In this document: in pieces, positions 9,401 through 17,604 of the stretch
How positions within the stretch are numbered: the stretch's first letter is position 1
Layout of the letters: each line of letters opens with the position of its first letter
Assembly: GCF_011074885.1 (NCBI RefSeq)
Contig: NC_054687.1
Span: forward strand, 434,001-498,000
Length of the DNA: 64,000 nucleotides
Direction of reading: 5' to 3'
Origin: Brettanomyces bruxellensis
Lineage: Eukaryota; Ascomycota; Pichiomycetes; Pichiales; Pichiaceae
The notes under the pieces: generated by a model
Seen by the model: only the letters and a program-made list of their open reading frames with translations
Told to the model about the DNA's origin: nothing
The model's database searches: none
Position numbers and translations under genes: made by a program

Positions 9401-10784
9401 CAAACAACAAAAAGAAGTTCATGAAAACAATCTTATTTAATGCCTTTGCCATCTTGGTTCTCTTCGTTGGGGTCACACCACTATTAAGCATGATTTTCGT
9501 ATCCTCACCAGTGGCCACAACACAGCAAAGGACCCAGGACACATTTCTCAATATACACCCTCTCAAGAGGACATTATCAATATCTATGGCTTCACTCTCA
9601 AACGTTCCAGTCGTGTCCTCCGTGTTCAGATAGGACTGATACCGAATGACACCTCTGAACTTGTACAAGTTACGGGAAGGAGGCTCGGTGTCTATTTCGA
9701 AAGCTGCCCGCTCAAAGTCAGCGGAATGAACCAAACCACTGCCACACTTCAGCGAAGATTTCCGCCTTAAACTTGTCTCACCATCCAAGTTCTTGGTTTC
9801 AACATAGCAAATTCCATCTCTGTCACTAGACGAGAGAACCACACAATCGCAAGGAATTTCCTCGTTTTCACGGACTCTTATGATATCTCCCACATTAAGC
9901 TGCTCCCAATAAGTAGTTCTGAACCGACAGGCATTTTTAGTTGGTATTATATTTGGATTTGACACTGTCTCAGGGACAAACGGAGTCAGTCTACCTGTGC
10001 ATCTAACAGTAGATAGTGAAGCTCTCACGGGTGCCAGAGAGCCAACTCCAGAAACATCACTAACATTGGAAACCAAGGAAGGCGCAAGCGATCCCAAAGA
10101 AGGGGCGTAGCTATCCACAGTATTGATATTCGACAATCCGGGAAGGCTGGATGATCCATCCACACTTGGTCGAGCCGGAATACTATTACTTGGTTTTTCC
10201 GTATGCCCTTTAGGTTTTGGAGAAGCACTATTCTTTGCAGAAGAACCAACTTTCCGGTTTTTCTTCACCTTTTCGGCAACGGCATCTCCGGCTGCCCAAA
10301 GTTTCCTGGACCACCAATCGGACAACCTGGAAGACAGCGTTTTCTTCTTAATGATAATGTTTGGATTTGTAAGACCACAAAGACGGTGGACCTTGGAAGT
10401 ATTCATCTGATGATCAGCTCTTGCCCGACGGAAATCTTCAAACGCATCCTTAATACTAGTAAGTGCGACAATAACGATCAAAGGAACAGCCTGCATTGCA
10501 GGAGACTGCACACCGAAGATTTGGAATGCTCCCAATATAATAATGAAAAGGAAATAGCAGTTGGCGATGTTCATGAATTGCAATGTAATGTTTTTGGCCA
10601 AAAAGTTCCACGCCGTGTACTTGGTGGTCCGCACTTTGTTGTGGGGATAGCACATCACCGGCTCACCTTTGGCATCTTTATATTCCGCCGGAAGTTCCTG
10701 GTTAAAGAAAATGTGCCTTGGTTGTTTCGGGGGCTCTGGCTTTTTAAACAACTCTTTGATCCTGCTGGGGCTGATTAATTTCAT
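6480..10784 (-). CDS. P4-ATPase phospholipid flippase, Dnf1/Dnf2 type
   Basis: A 1434-aa P4-ATPase that moves phospholipid from the outer to the cytosolic leaflet at plasma membrane and endosomes, normally with a Cdc50-family subunit. The N-terminal block (FFNQELP, then PHNKVRTTKYT before TM1, and LGAFQIFGV) fits Dnf1/Dnf2 rather than Drs2, Neo1 or Dnf3. The actuator motif DGET is at 334-337 and the phosphorylated Asp is in DKTGTLT at 568. GDGANDVSMIQ closes the P domain and about ten membrane segments are visible. A Ser/Pro-rich insert (about 150-280) sits between TM2 and the actuator domain, as in Dnf1/2. RASL in the insert and RSSLD in the C-tail fit the Fpk1 kinase motif Rx-S-L/Y(-D). S. 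cerevisiae has two paralogues and only one gene is visible here, so DNF1 or DNF2 cannot be chosen. Confidence 0.95.
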   Translation of the reverse strand: MKLISPSRIKELFKKPEPPKQPRHIFFNQELPAEYKDAKGEPVMCYPHNKVRTTKYTAWNFLAKNITLQFMNIANCYFLFIIILGAFQIFGVQSPAMQAVPLIVIVALTSIKDAFEDFRRARADHQMNTSKVHRLCGLTNPNIIIKKKTLSSRLSDWWSRKLWAAGDAVAEKVKKNRKVGSSAKNSASPKPKGHTEKPSNSIPARPSVDGSSSLPGLSNINTVDSYAPSLGSLAPSLVSNVSDVSGVGSLAPVRASLSTVRCTGRLTPFVPETVSNPNIIPTKNACRFRTTYWEQLNVGDIIRVRENEEIPCDCVVLSSSDRDGICYVETKNLDGETSLRRKSSLKCGSGLVHSADFERAAFEIDTEPPSRNLYKFRGVIRYQSYLNTEDTTGTFESEAIDIDNVLLRGCILRNVSWVLCCVVATGEDTKIMLNSGVTPTKRTKMAKALNKIVFMNFFLLFVMCFAAGLINGLFYRKKGNSRTFFEYKPYAGWSPAANGAVDFFVNLILYQTLVPISLYITIEIIKAFQAFFIYSDVQMYYEEKDMPCTPKTWTISDDLGQIEYVFSDKTGTLTQNVMEFRGCTVHGKKYIGAVAKSETEEDEKKKDVSKDQSRPPTNSIKPDLEKDSNMYPQLNEKRLSVAGSISVPFDSMLLEQQRDQNGYNREFLISLALCHDVITKRLPDGKIEYHAESPDEAALVSAARDAGIEFLGGTRDGGRYLRLRSSVTGKGGKSTLDKYQLLQTIPFNSARKRMSVVVQTPQGNIVVYCKGADNVIYKRLDNSSKDTSTVVGRTAIHLGEFAEGGLRTLCVAKRELTQKQFSDWKTAYDKASQCVDETREKRMEDVAAKLEEHLNLLGGTAIEDRLQDGVGESIDLIHRAGVKLWVLTGDKVETAISIGFSCRLLTNEMELIVIGGKKSKQSINAQTENMDGKLEKSKGLNNAEDIENIIDDMLRSKFNLDGTEEELVKARNDHSMPEKSIAVVVDGDALAIIMSPENKHIKRKFLLLCKQCQSVLCCRVSPAQKAEIVGMVKHGLQVMTLAIGDGANDVSMIQMANVGVGIAGQEGRQAAMASDYAIGQFRYLVRLLMVHGRWSYRRLAQMIPCFFYKNVVFVFPLFWYGIFCNFDGTYLYEFSYLMLFNLFFTSIPVITMGCLDQDVPAKVSLAVPELYRRGILNSDWSIPRFLTLYMLDGMYESFICFFFTWFLHWKGVFANQNGMPVDHRFWLGVFSAHIAVFSCNTYILLRQYRWDWLTLLFWFLSFAVLLFWTGVWTSSLSGSTIFYMAGAECYGTLSFWVLFAIGTFSSVIPRIAYDVCRQLLKPNDVDIIREQVRKGMYANLPSDYDPTIPNVVSKQSNVESPPAKNNTFLQNVSQPFKSIFTHNKKKSWLQNIKDEMVQEGQSSARSSLDGIRSNADIGISSPSNLMRAYTHNER

Positions 10785-11880
10785 ATTCGGTGTATTTTAT
10801 GCGAGCAGATGCTGCTAATTAGATATAAACAAATTGGTAGTAAATATTATTATATTTCACAAGTCGAAAAAGCGGAAGGAAGGTCTAATGAAGCACGAAA
10901 GCAGGTGCCATATGCAAATTTATGAAACGCTCAGATGACTGGTGAATTGATCCTTTGCCTATGTATAACAACCTTAATTTGGCTTAAGAGAGGGTAATTA
11001 TGGTTGAAAATCTGGAGCAAGCTATCTAGCTAAAAATAAAATATTGGTCACGATAACCCCGGCAACTCGGCTTAGTCTTGGGCCGAAGCAAAGTCAGGAA
11101 GAACGTGCGATTGACTTTGATAATATTATCAGGAAAAGAATCGTTGGCTATTCTATCTTGCTAACGTATGGAAGAACATGAAAAGAAGAGGTAAATAAGT
11201 AAGTAATCAGAAAAAAATGCGAGTTGATAAAAAAAATTGTTGAGACTAAATAAACATAAATGAGATGGGTGTATGTACGTGTTGCTGCGCACGGCCAGAT
11301 CTATTCAGCGATATTTACGTTTGCCTATCTGCATGCATCCCATATAAATAAATAAAAAATAAAAATAAATCAGTTAGGGTCCTTCAGAAGGCTTGAAAAA
11401 TAATGTGCCGAACATTCTCTATCTTTTTGTTTTCTTCTGCCGAATACGCGGCGGAGCACTTCCTTTAATTCCGAGCAGGGATTCAAGCCAAAATAATTAC
11501 TGCTACATATTTTCCACATGTTTGTTTGACTGCACATGTGCAAGGATGTAACAGCAAGGCCAAAAAAAAAGTGGGCGCAAAAGCATGAAAACTCTCCGGT
11601 GTATAGATGTAAATAAGGAGACTTCATTTTGGATTGTTAATTGTAGAAGGAAAATTTTTCTATTGCTAAAGCATTTTCCCCAAAATTTTCGTCGTCTCGC
11701 TGAAAAAATACCACCTTTTTTGTACTGCTGAAAAATTCGAGTCAGGTAAGTGGAAAAAATGAGAACAAAAAAAAAAAGAATCTTATTACCAAGTAATACG
11801 TTACGTTCTTCAATTATACATTTAGTATTATAGCATAATCCAAGTGTTAATACACAACATAACCAAAAAAAAACATAATA
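10785..11880. other. Divergent intergenic region, flippase / EGD2
   Basis: 1.1 kb holding the promoters of the flippase (leftward) and EGD2 (rightward). Open frames on the minus strand at 11370-11930 are short and hydrophobic-biased, overlap the EGD2 leader, and look like chance frames in T-rich DNA. An A-run at 11767-11779 and CA/AT-rich DNA precede the EGD2 ATG. No RNA gene is recognised. Confidence 0.6.
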
Positions 11881-12477
11881 ATGTCCGCTACTGAAGCCAA
11901 ACCAGAGGCTACTCCTGCCGCAGAGCAGCAAATTCCAGCTGGAGCCAATGTTTCAATTATCCCAAAGCACCAAAAGCAAGCTAAAGAGCGTCTTTTGAAG
12001 CTTGGATTGAAGCAGGTCAAGTCCATTTCAAGAGTTACCTTCAAGAAGAAGGGTAACTTCATCTTGGCCATTGAGAACCCAGAGGTTTACAAGACTCAGG
12101 GTGGTTCATATGTTGTTTTCGGTGAGGCTAAGGTTGAAGACCTCAACAAGAGATATGCCGAGACTCTGGCTGCACAGAAAGCTGCTCAGAAGGCTGCTGA
12201 TGACGGAAAGGAGACTACCGAAGATATCAGCACCTCCGGCTCTGTTGCCGATGCTATCACTGAGGACCTCAAGAAAGCTTCTTTGGAAGACAAGAAAGAG
12301 GATGATAAGGAAGAGGAGGAAGTTGCAGATGCCGATGTTGACACCACTGGATTGGAGGAGGCTGATATCAAGGTTGTCATGGACCAGGCCAATGTCTCTA
12401 AAGCCAAGGCTGTTAGTGCTTTGAGGAAAGAGAAGGGTGATGTTGTCAACACAATCATGTCTTTGGCTGATATCTAA
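11881..12477 (+). CDS. EGD2: Nascent polypeptide-associated complex alpha subunit
   Basis: The alpha subunit of the ribosome-bound NAC chaperone, which pairs with a beta subunit (Egd1/Btt1) at the tunnel exit and guards nascent chains from mistargeting. The 198-aa product has a NAC domain at about residues 20-85 (SIIPKHQKQAKERLLKLGLK, then RVTFKKKGNF and VYKTQGGSYVVFGEAK). An Ala/Lys and acidic linker follows. A C-terminal UBA domain (about 157-196) contains DIKVVMDQANVSKAKAVSAL. Length and order match S. cerevisiae Egd2 (174 aa) with a slightly longer linker. Codon choice looks like that of a highly expressed gene. LNP1 lies convergent, 214 bp downstream. Confidence 0.97.
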   Translation: MSATEAKPEATPAAEQQIPAGANVSIIPKHQKQAKERLLKLGLKQVKSISRVTFKKKGNFILAIENPEVYKTQGGSYVVFGEAKVEDLNKRYAETLAAQKAAQKAADDGKETTEDISTSGSVADAITEDLKKASLEDKKEDDKEEEEVADADVDTTGLEEADIKVVMDQANVSKAKAVSALRKEKGDVVNTIMSLADI

Positions 12478-12691
12478 GCACATGCTTTTTCGTTATATAC
12501 ACCTACATTTCCTTCATTTTGTCGTGCTGCAATCTAGCAATGACATTTTTTAGTTAATGATGCTTCCACTAAAACTTACAATTTCTTGTATACGTAGAAA
12601 AATGATTCATTGTAATGTACCTGGAGTGTCGAATGGTCAGCTTTGACAGTTTTTATATAGGAAATCGTCATGCACTTCTGTCACAAACAAT

Positions 12692-13531
12692 TCACTTCGA
12701 AGAAGCATCGCTTGTGTTATTAGATTTGCTGGAGTGATCATCTTTTGCAGGGTCAACTCCAACATCATCCTTCAAATCCTGAATCTTTGGAAGTAGTAAC
12801 GGGCTTTGACCTTCTTTCTGATCACCGTTAACCCAACCACACTTGGGACAAATATATCTTACCTCATTTGGAGCCTGTCCAGGAGGTGCTAATCCATTAT
12901 GTTGCAAACAATTATGGCAAATTAAAGCATATCGCTTATCTGCGCCCATTTCATCTTCTCCCATCATCAGATTAAAAAGATTATCATACAGTTTACCATC
13001 TTTGCCCTTTCGTTGCCCGAGATTCTTCATATCACGTTGTTCATTAGCCAATCTTTGAATATACTCCTCTTTTTTCAAGTTTGCCTTCTTGATTTCCTTT
13101 TCAAGCTCTTTGATGTCCTCACCATTGGAGAATCTTACAAGCAACTCCTTGGTCCTTTCAAAATTTGTTTTTTCCTTTAGAACGGCTAGTTTTTCCTCAT
13201 GCCTCTGCTTCAATTTGTCAATGGTCGACTTTTTCCAATTCATCAAGTAATTCGATAGATACATTGCACCTTTGTAAAGTAGGAATACCACAAATGGATA
13301 CGCAATTAGTACCAGAATCGCTTTCTGGTCGTGTAGCATGCCTCTAAGGTAAAAATATGCGATGACAAGAATGTACAATGAAACTGTATACATCGGAATA
13401 ACCCTCCGATAACTCGAAACATTCAGCTGCATGCTTTTTAGCTGCCTCTCATTTTTGGAGATATCCTTTGAGATTTCTCTGAGTTGCTTTTCGAAAGTGT
13501 CGGGGTCAAATGATTTGCTTTTAAAAAACAT
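12692..13531 (-). CDS. LNP1: Lunapark-family ER junction protein
   Basis: ER membrane protein that stabilises three-way tubule junctions and counteracts the fusogen Sey1. The 279-aa product starts MFFKSKSFDPDTFEKQL. It has a coiled segment, two closely spaced hydrophobic segments (about 47-65 and 70-95) forming a hairpin, and a second charged coiled coil (about 98-170). The Lunapark zinc finger uses C205-x2-C208 and C228-x2-C231, with the family sequence NCLQHNGLAPPG between the pairs. The C-terminus is a short acidic/Ser-rich tail. S. cerevisiae Lnp1 is 278 aa, so the gene looks complete. Confidence 0.95.
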   Translation of the reverse strand: MFFKSKSFDPDTFEKQLREISKDISKNERQLKSMQLNVSSYRRVIPMYTVSLYILVIAYFYLRGMLHDQKAILVLIAYPFVVFLLYKGAMYLSNYLMNWKKSTIDKLKQRHEEKLAVLKEKTNFERTKELLVRFSNGEDIKELEKEIKKANLKKEEYIQRLANEQRDMKNLGQRKGKDGKLYDNLFNLMMGEDEMGADKRYALICHNCLQHNGLAPPGQAPNEVRYICPKCGWVNGDQKEGQSPLLLPKIQDLKDDVGVDPAKDDHSSKSNNTSDASSK

Positions 13532-13975
13532 TGTAACTTCAGCCTCGACCCAATACCGGACACTTATTATCTAACAGCTAACAACCAAACAGAAATGACA
13601 GACACCGACCACGTATTCTCTTGAATGCGATGAAAGTCAATTTATGCTAATTCTAATTTCCTTAAGGACCAGGTTATCTTGGTCGTGCTGTAAAATACTT
13701 GACTTTAGCTGGCTGGAGGTTTCCAACAATTTCTTGTCTCCTGAGAGGTGATAGATAAACCCAAAAAGAATCAACGTTCCAAAAGAAAAGAAAAGAAAAA
13801 AAAAAAAAAAAATTACCAGTAGGAGCTTGCTGTCAAGATTAGAAGGCAGAGATATAGATATATCGTTTTTTTTTATTAATAGGTTCACTCTCTTTCAATA
13901 CATTACAGCTCCAATTCACATTTATACCAGTACTTAGAACAATCTTTAACGAAAGGTTAACTTTTGACTCTTCAT
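13532..13975. other. Divergent promoter region LNP1 / UGO1
   Basis: 444 bp between two divergent genes. It has an A-rich tract (about 13786-13813) and a T-run at 13866-13874. The longest minus-strand frame (about 80 codons, 13637-13888) is low-complexity and judged non-coding. Confidence 0.6.
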
Positions 13976-15580
13976 ATGTCTACCCGAAAGTTTGCTGACG
14001 GGTCCCAGCGCCCGTATGTGAACCGACAGGAATTTGATCGTATGTATCCCATTAGTTATGAGCCAGATATTGGAATCATTGATAACTCCACAGGAAGGCC
14101 AATCTCGCTTTCTCTTCCTATAATATCCCGGACTGCATCTGGGAGAAGCGGAATTGGAATAGGAACAACTGCCACAAGAAGTATAATACGCCCTTTGGTG
14201 AGCAATCCATCTCTCAGATATAAGAAAAACATATACTCAGACTTAGAATTCAAAGAATATTTCGATTCCGCAAACATGAAACAGCTTTTGAGTTCCTTGC
14301 TGCACTCATTTCTATCGAACTACAGCCGGCTTTTGTTTTCCCAGCCGTTTGAGATATCCAAAATTCTTCTACAGGTGGGATCCTTTACTCAGGGATCATT
14401 AAAAAAGCATTATTTTTCTCCTCAGGACAAGACTGTGAGTTCTGGTTCCACCTCAGATGCCAACGTTGCAATTGAATCAGATTCAGAATCAGAGGATGCT
14501 TCAACGTACTTTAAAGAGGTGGATGAGACTAATGATTTGACAGATACCTCGAAAGCTAGTGTTTCTAATTTAAGAGAGTCGCAAATAGAACGGTCTCCTA
14601 GAGTTGAAAAGCGTGGTCTTGGTACCACCAACGGGAAAACGCATTTGAAAAAACGGTCAAAAGCTACAAGAGGGTGTCTTATAGAACCGGAATCGCTCAA
14701 TATCGTGGATATTGTGTCTGGTTTGATAGCAAAAGAGGGCCCACGAGGTATTTTCAAGGCTGTCAACACGTCATTTTTAATGAGTACTTTCCAGTATACG
14801 ATTCAATCTTGGATCAGCGGCTTTGTTTCGGGATTGCTAAACATCCCAGATCCTTTGTTTGTCGATATAAGCCATTCTCCCAATGCAAATCTCAGTTTAG
14901 GACTCAGTGTTCTCAGCCATGTTGTCACCAGCATGTTTCTTTCGCAAATCGCCCTTATAAGAATGAGATTTATAGTGACAACTTCCACAAAAGGTATGCG
15001 TTCTTTCAGGGAAATTGTTGGTAAGCTTCCTAGATTCTCTCTGTTCAAGATTCCACGTGATCTTATCATTCCAAACTTTATCACAAGTCTAGTTCGTGCA
15101 TTATCGCAGCACTATCCGGAATACTTGGTTTCATCAATTCTACACATAAGTAAGTACAATAGCCCATATTTATACAGCACCATCAATTTGTTGCTCAAGA
15201 TTTTGGGACTATTTATCAAGCTTCCTTTCGAAACTTTATACAGCAGAGCTCAGGTTAACTGTTTGCTTCATAGCGAGCATATTCCAAGCGTTATGCGCAT
15301 TTCTGAGGATGATATGTGCGTCAAATTTGGTGGTTATCAGGGCTATTTGTCTACGTTATATTATATTATGTCTGGCACGAAGGCAATTGACTATGGCAAA
15401 GAGAACAACCTTGAAAGCAGCATAAGTATAGAGGTGGACAATTCTGAAGAGCTTAACAAGGGTCCGTTGGCCATTTTCAGAGGCTGGAGACTTGGACTAG
15501 TTCAGATTCTCTCCAGATTCACACTAAATTTGTTGGCAAATGAAGCAGATGAAACAAGTCTCTCGGAAGAGCAGTTATGA
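13976..15580 (+). CDS. UGO1: Mitochondrial outer-membrane fusion protein Ugo1
   Basis: A modified carrier-family protein of the mitochondrial outer membrane that links the fusion GTPases Fzo1 and Mgm1. The 534-aa product (S. cerevisiae 502) has an N-terminal cytosolic region with paired Pro-Tyr motifs. An FEISKILLQVG block (about 122-132) resembles a carrier repeat (QPFEISKILLQ). An acidic/Ser-rich spacer follows (about 150-230). Degenerate carrier-like hydrophobic segments occupy the C-terminal half, including LPFETLYSRAQVNCLL, close to the P-x-D/E-x-x-x-R/K carrier motif. The frame reaches four codons further upstream only to a TTG, so ATG 13976 (MSTRKFADGSQRP) is chosen. Identification rests on this architecture and the FE-x-x-K-LLQVG block. 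Confidence 0.85.
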   Translation: MSTRKFADGSQRPYVNRQEFDRMYPISYEPDIGIIDNSTGRPISLSLPIISRTASGRSGIGIGTTATRSIIRPLVSNPSLRYKKNIYSDLEFKEYFDSANMKQLLSSLLHSFLSNYSRLLFSQPFEISKILLQVGSFTQGSLKKHYFSPQDKTVSSGSTSDANVAIESDSESEDASTYFKEVDETNDLTDTSKASVSNLRESQIERSPRVEKRGLGTTNGKTHLKKRSKATRGCLIEPESLNIVDIVSGLIAKEGPRGIFKAVNTSFLMSTFQYTIQSWISGFVSGLLNIPDPLFVDISHSPNANLSLGLSVLSHVVTSMFLSQIALIRMRFIVTTSTKGMRSFREIVGKLPRFSLFKIPRDLIIPNFITSLVRALSQHYPEYLVSSILHISKYNSPYLYSTINLLLKILGLFIKLPFETLYSRAQVNCLLHSEHIPSVMRISEDDMCVKFGGYQGYLSTLYYIMSGTKAIDYGKENNLESSISIEVDNSEELNKGPLAIFRGWRLGLVQILSRFTLNLLANEADETSLSEEQL

Positions 15581-15753
15581 AATCTTTATTTTCTTTTTTT
15601 CCGTTCTTCTTATCTTCCATGTACATAATTGCATTTAATGAAATATTAATATTTTTAATGAGCAAATATCACTGTAATCACCTCTATTCACACCACAAAG
15701 TATACACCAATTTCGTATTATACACCAAATCTTCCATTCACATACAGACAGAT

Positions 15754-16179
15754 CTACTGAGTCTTATCTGCATACTCCTTGATTATTTCACTAAATTTTA
15801 GGAGGATTGCTTTACTGTCCAGGTCATCGTATTCTCCTTTCTGCCAATACACAGATAACTCATCCAAAGCCTTAATAAGAAACGGAGTGATATTCTTGTT
15901 GAGGAACTTGCGCAAGTCGGATCCATCAATTATCTCTTCAATTGGCTTCTTGATGACAATTTCACTTTTCTTTTCTTCTTCCTTCTTTAATTGCGGCACT
16001 GGTTCCGGTGTTGTTTTAACCTTCTTTGTCACCGGTTCGGATTGGACAGGCTCTTCATTACTTCTTTTCAAAGTCTGATTTTCTTCCTCTTGGGAAGCAT
16101 CAGTTTGTTTAGCTATTTCCGCACTACTCCCAACAACATCATGGGTCTCAGTTTGACCATCCAACCTTGCAGCATCCAT
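15754..16179 (-). CDS. Small nuclear-type protein with a Dpy-30-like motif (possible Sdc1)
   Basis: A 141-aa product with an acidic, Gln/Glu-rich N-terminal half and a basic patch (TKKVKTT, about 76-82) that could be a nuclear signal. A C-terminal helical block contains DLRKFLNKNITPFLIKALDEL (about 91-111). That block fits the Dpy-30 helix pattern (R-x-x-L-N/D-x-x-V/I-x-P-x-L-L/I-x-A/G-L), the docking motif of COMPASS subunit Sdc1, which binds Bre2 in the Set1 H3K4 methylase. After it, the sequence departs from the usual Dpy-30 ending (a P-x-x-P...LGEYL type), having instead an acidic insertion and LLKFSEIIKEYADK. It could therefore be a divergent Sdc1 or another Dpy-30-like subunit. It ends 173 bp from the convergent UGO1. 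Confidence 0.6.
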   Translation of the reverse strand: MDAARLDGQTETHDVVGSSAEIAKQTDASQEEENQTLKRSNEEPVQSEPVTKKVKTTPEPVPQLKKEEEKKSEIVIKKPIEEIIDGSDLRKFLNKNITPFLIKALDELSVYWQKGEYDDLDSKAILLKFSEIIKEYADKTQ

Positions 16180-16439
16180 TTCATCAACAAAGCTGAGTAG
16201 GAATTATTTGAAATAAATCTTATTTAAATGTGGTGTAAATCATACGGAGTTGAGAAAATGCATTATCTGATCTGGACTGGCATCCCTTCTATTTCTACTT
16301 TTTTTTTTTTTTTTTTCGTGGTATAATTTAATCTCTGTTCCCATTTTCCTCCACTCTTCTTTCCTCATGAAAGGATTATCAGTTCAATCCATAATCTAAT
16401 TTACACACTTAATGTATATATTACACAGTCAACAAGTAC

Positions 16440-17162
16440 CTAATCTGATTCTTCAAGGAGTTTCTCCCTTAGCTTGATCCTCATATCTCGCCATAAATAT
16501 CCGATTTCCTTGTGCTTAGCAAAACGATCCATAATTTCAGACACTACAGTATCGGGCAACTCAGGGCTCGTCTTAACAATTTGATACTTTGCTGGATCCA
16601 AAACAAAGTTCACCTCCCGCTGAAAATTATCAGGATCGACATTTTTGAAGATAAAACTTATAGAATTATTCTCTCCGCCTGTCTCTATTCTCATCCCTAG
16701 CATTTGTTCAAATTGAAATGTTTTATCTGTTATTTTTGATTTTTGGTCTGATAGCATAGCTTTTTCATCATTGAGCTTTTGCACCTTAGCCTCAATTTCA
16801 CCATCCAACCTCTTGATATCACTATGAAACTTCTCAGACTGTTTCGTAAGTCTTTCTTGCTGGGCCTTCATCTCTCGCACTTTTATCGACGTTTTCTCTT
16901 TGTCTTCTATCTCTCTTCTTAATATTAAACTGATCTGATTTTTCTCTTCATCATACTTCTTTATTTTTATGTTGAGTTCATTCTTTTGGCTTTCGAGCTC
17001 TGCCAGTGCTTTTTCGTAGTTTGCACGCTTTCTAATGACGAGTTGTTCTATATTCTTTAAATGTTCTTGGAGGCTTTGCCGCAACTCATCCATCAATGGT
17101 CTGATGGAGTCTAAATTGCTGAGTGACTGCTCCAATGCTTGTTGCTCTTGAAAACTGCTCAT
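16440..17162 (-). CDS. SPC25: Ndc80-complex kinetochore subunit Spc25
   Basis: A subunit of the Ndc80 complex; with Spc24 it forms the inner globular end that binds Mis12/CENP-T. The 240-aa product (S. cerevisiae 221) is a long coiled coil (about 10-165) rich in Glu, Lys and Gln heptads. A compact C-terminal domain (about 168-235) begins FEQMLGMRIE and carries ISFIFKNVDPDNFQREVNFVLD, as in Spc25 RWD folds. Spc24 would be shorter and lacks this block. A TTCGCGTC box (17379-17386) lies 217 bp upstream of the ATG. Confidence 0.9.
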   Translation of the reverse strand: MSSFQEQQALEQSLSNLDSIRPLMDELRQSLQEHLKNIEQLVIRKRANYEKALAELESQKNELNIKIKKYDEEKNQISLILRREIEDKEKTSIKVREMKAQQERLTKQSEKFHSDIKRLDGEIEAKVQKLNDEKAMLSDQKSKITDKTFQFEQMLGMRIETGGENNSISFIFKNVDPDNFQREVNFVLDPAKYQIVKTSPELPDTVVSEIMDRFAKHKEIGYLWRDMRIKLREKLLEESD

Positions 17163-17604
17163 TTGTATATGGACGCACTTTCTCAGTGATTAAAGAATCT
17201 AGAAGAGGAGAAAAGGAATAGTTACTTCAGACTTTCAGCATGGAGTAGTAGACCTTGGCAAGGTTCCACATATATGTCCTTACAACAGCGATTGAGGAGA
17301 GCCTTTGAATATACACTTTGATTCAATACATACATACTCTTTACGCATGCACAAAACATTATGCTTTACCTTCGAGTATTCGCGTCTGGGACGTTTTTGT
17401 TTACACATTTTATTTTTTATTTTTTTTTTTTCATTCTTCAAAAAATGCCACATCCGGCCTTGTCGCTGGAATCCCTTGTAACCAATTCAGGGTGAGTATA
17501 CCGGCGCTAACAAGGAATGAATCATCTAATGTTGGAAAATATCTACATCGTATATAGTGGCTGATATTTTATTATCTTCCTAAATTCTTATATGCTTTAA
17601 TTTC
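17163..17604. other. Divergent promoter region SPC25 / P450
   Basis: 442 bp shared by SPC25 and the P450 gene. It contains TTCGCGTC at 17379-17386 and a T-run at 17420-17430. No small gene is supported. Confidence 0.6.
17379..17386 (-). promoter_or_regulatory. Candidate G1/S (MBF/E2F-like) box upstream of SPC25
   Basis: TTCGCGTC on the plus strand, i.e. GACGCGAA towards SPC25, sits 217 bp from its ATG. It contains the ACGCGA core of MBF/SBF-type sites that drive late-G1 transcription in yeasts. An 8-mer occurs easily by chance; the support is the gene's mitotic role and similar boxes at PDS5 and TUB4. Confidence 0.4.

Noticed and set aside
10203..10778. 191-codon open frame antisense to the flippase N-terminus
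   Set aside because: Lies fully inside a well-supported P4-ATPase gene; a shadow frame.
11370..11931. Minus-strand open frames upstream of EGD2
   Set aside because: Short, cross the EGD2 start, and have the Phe/Leu/Cys bias of T-rich DNA.
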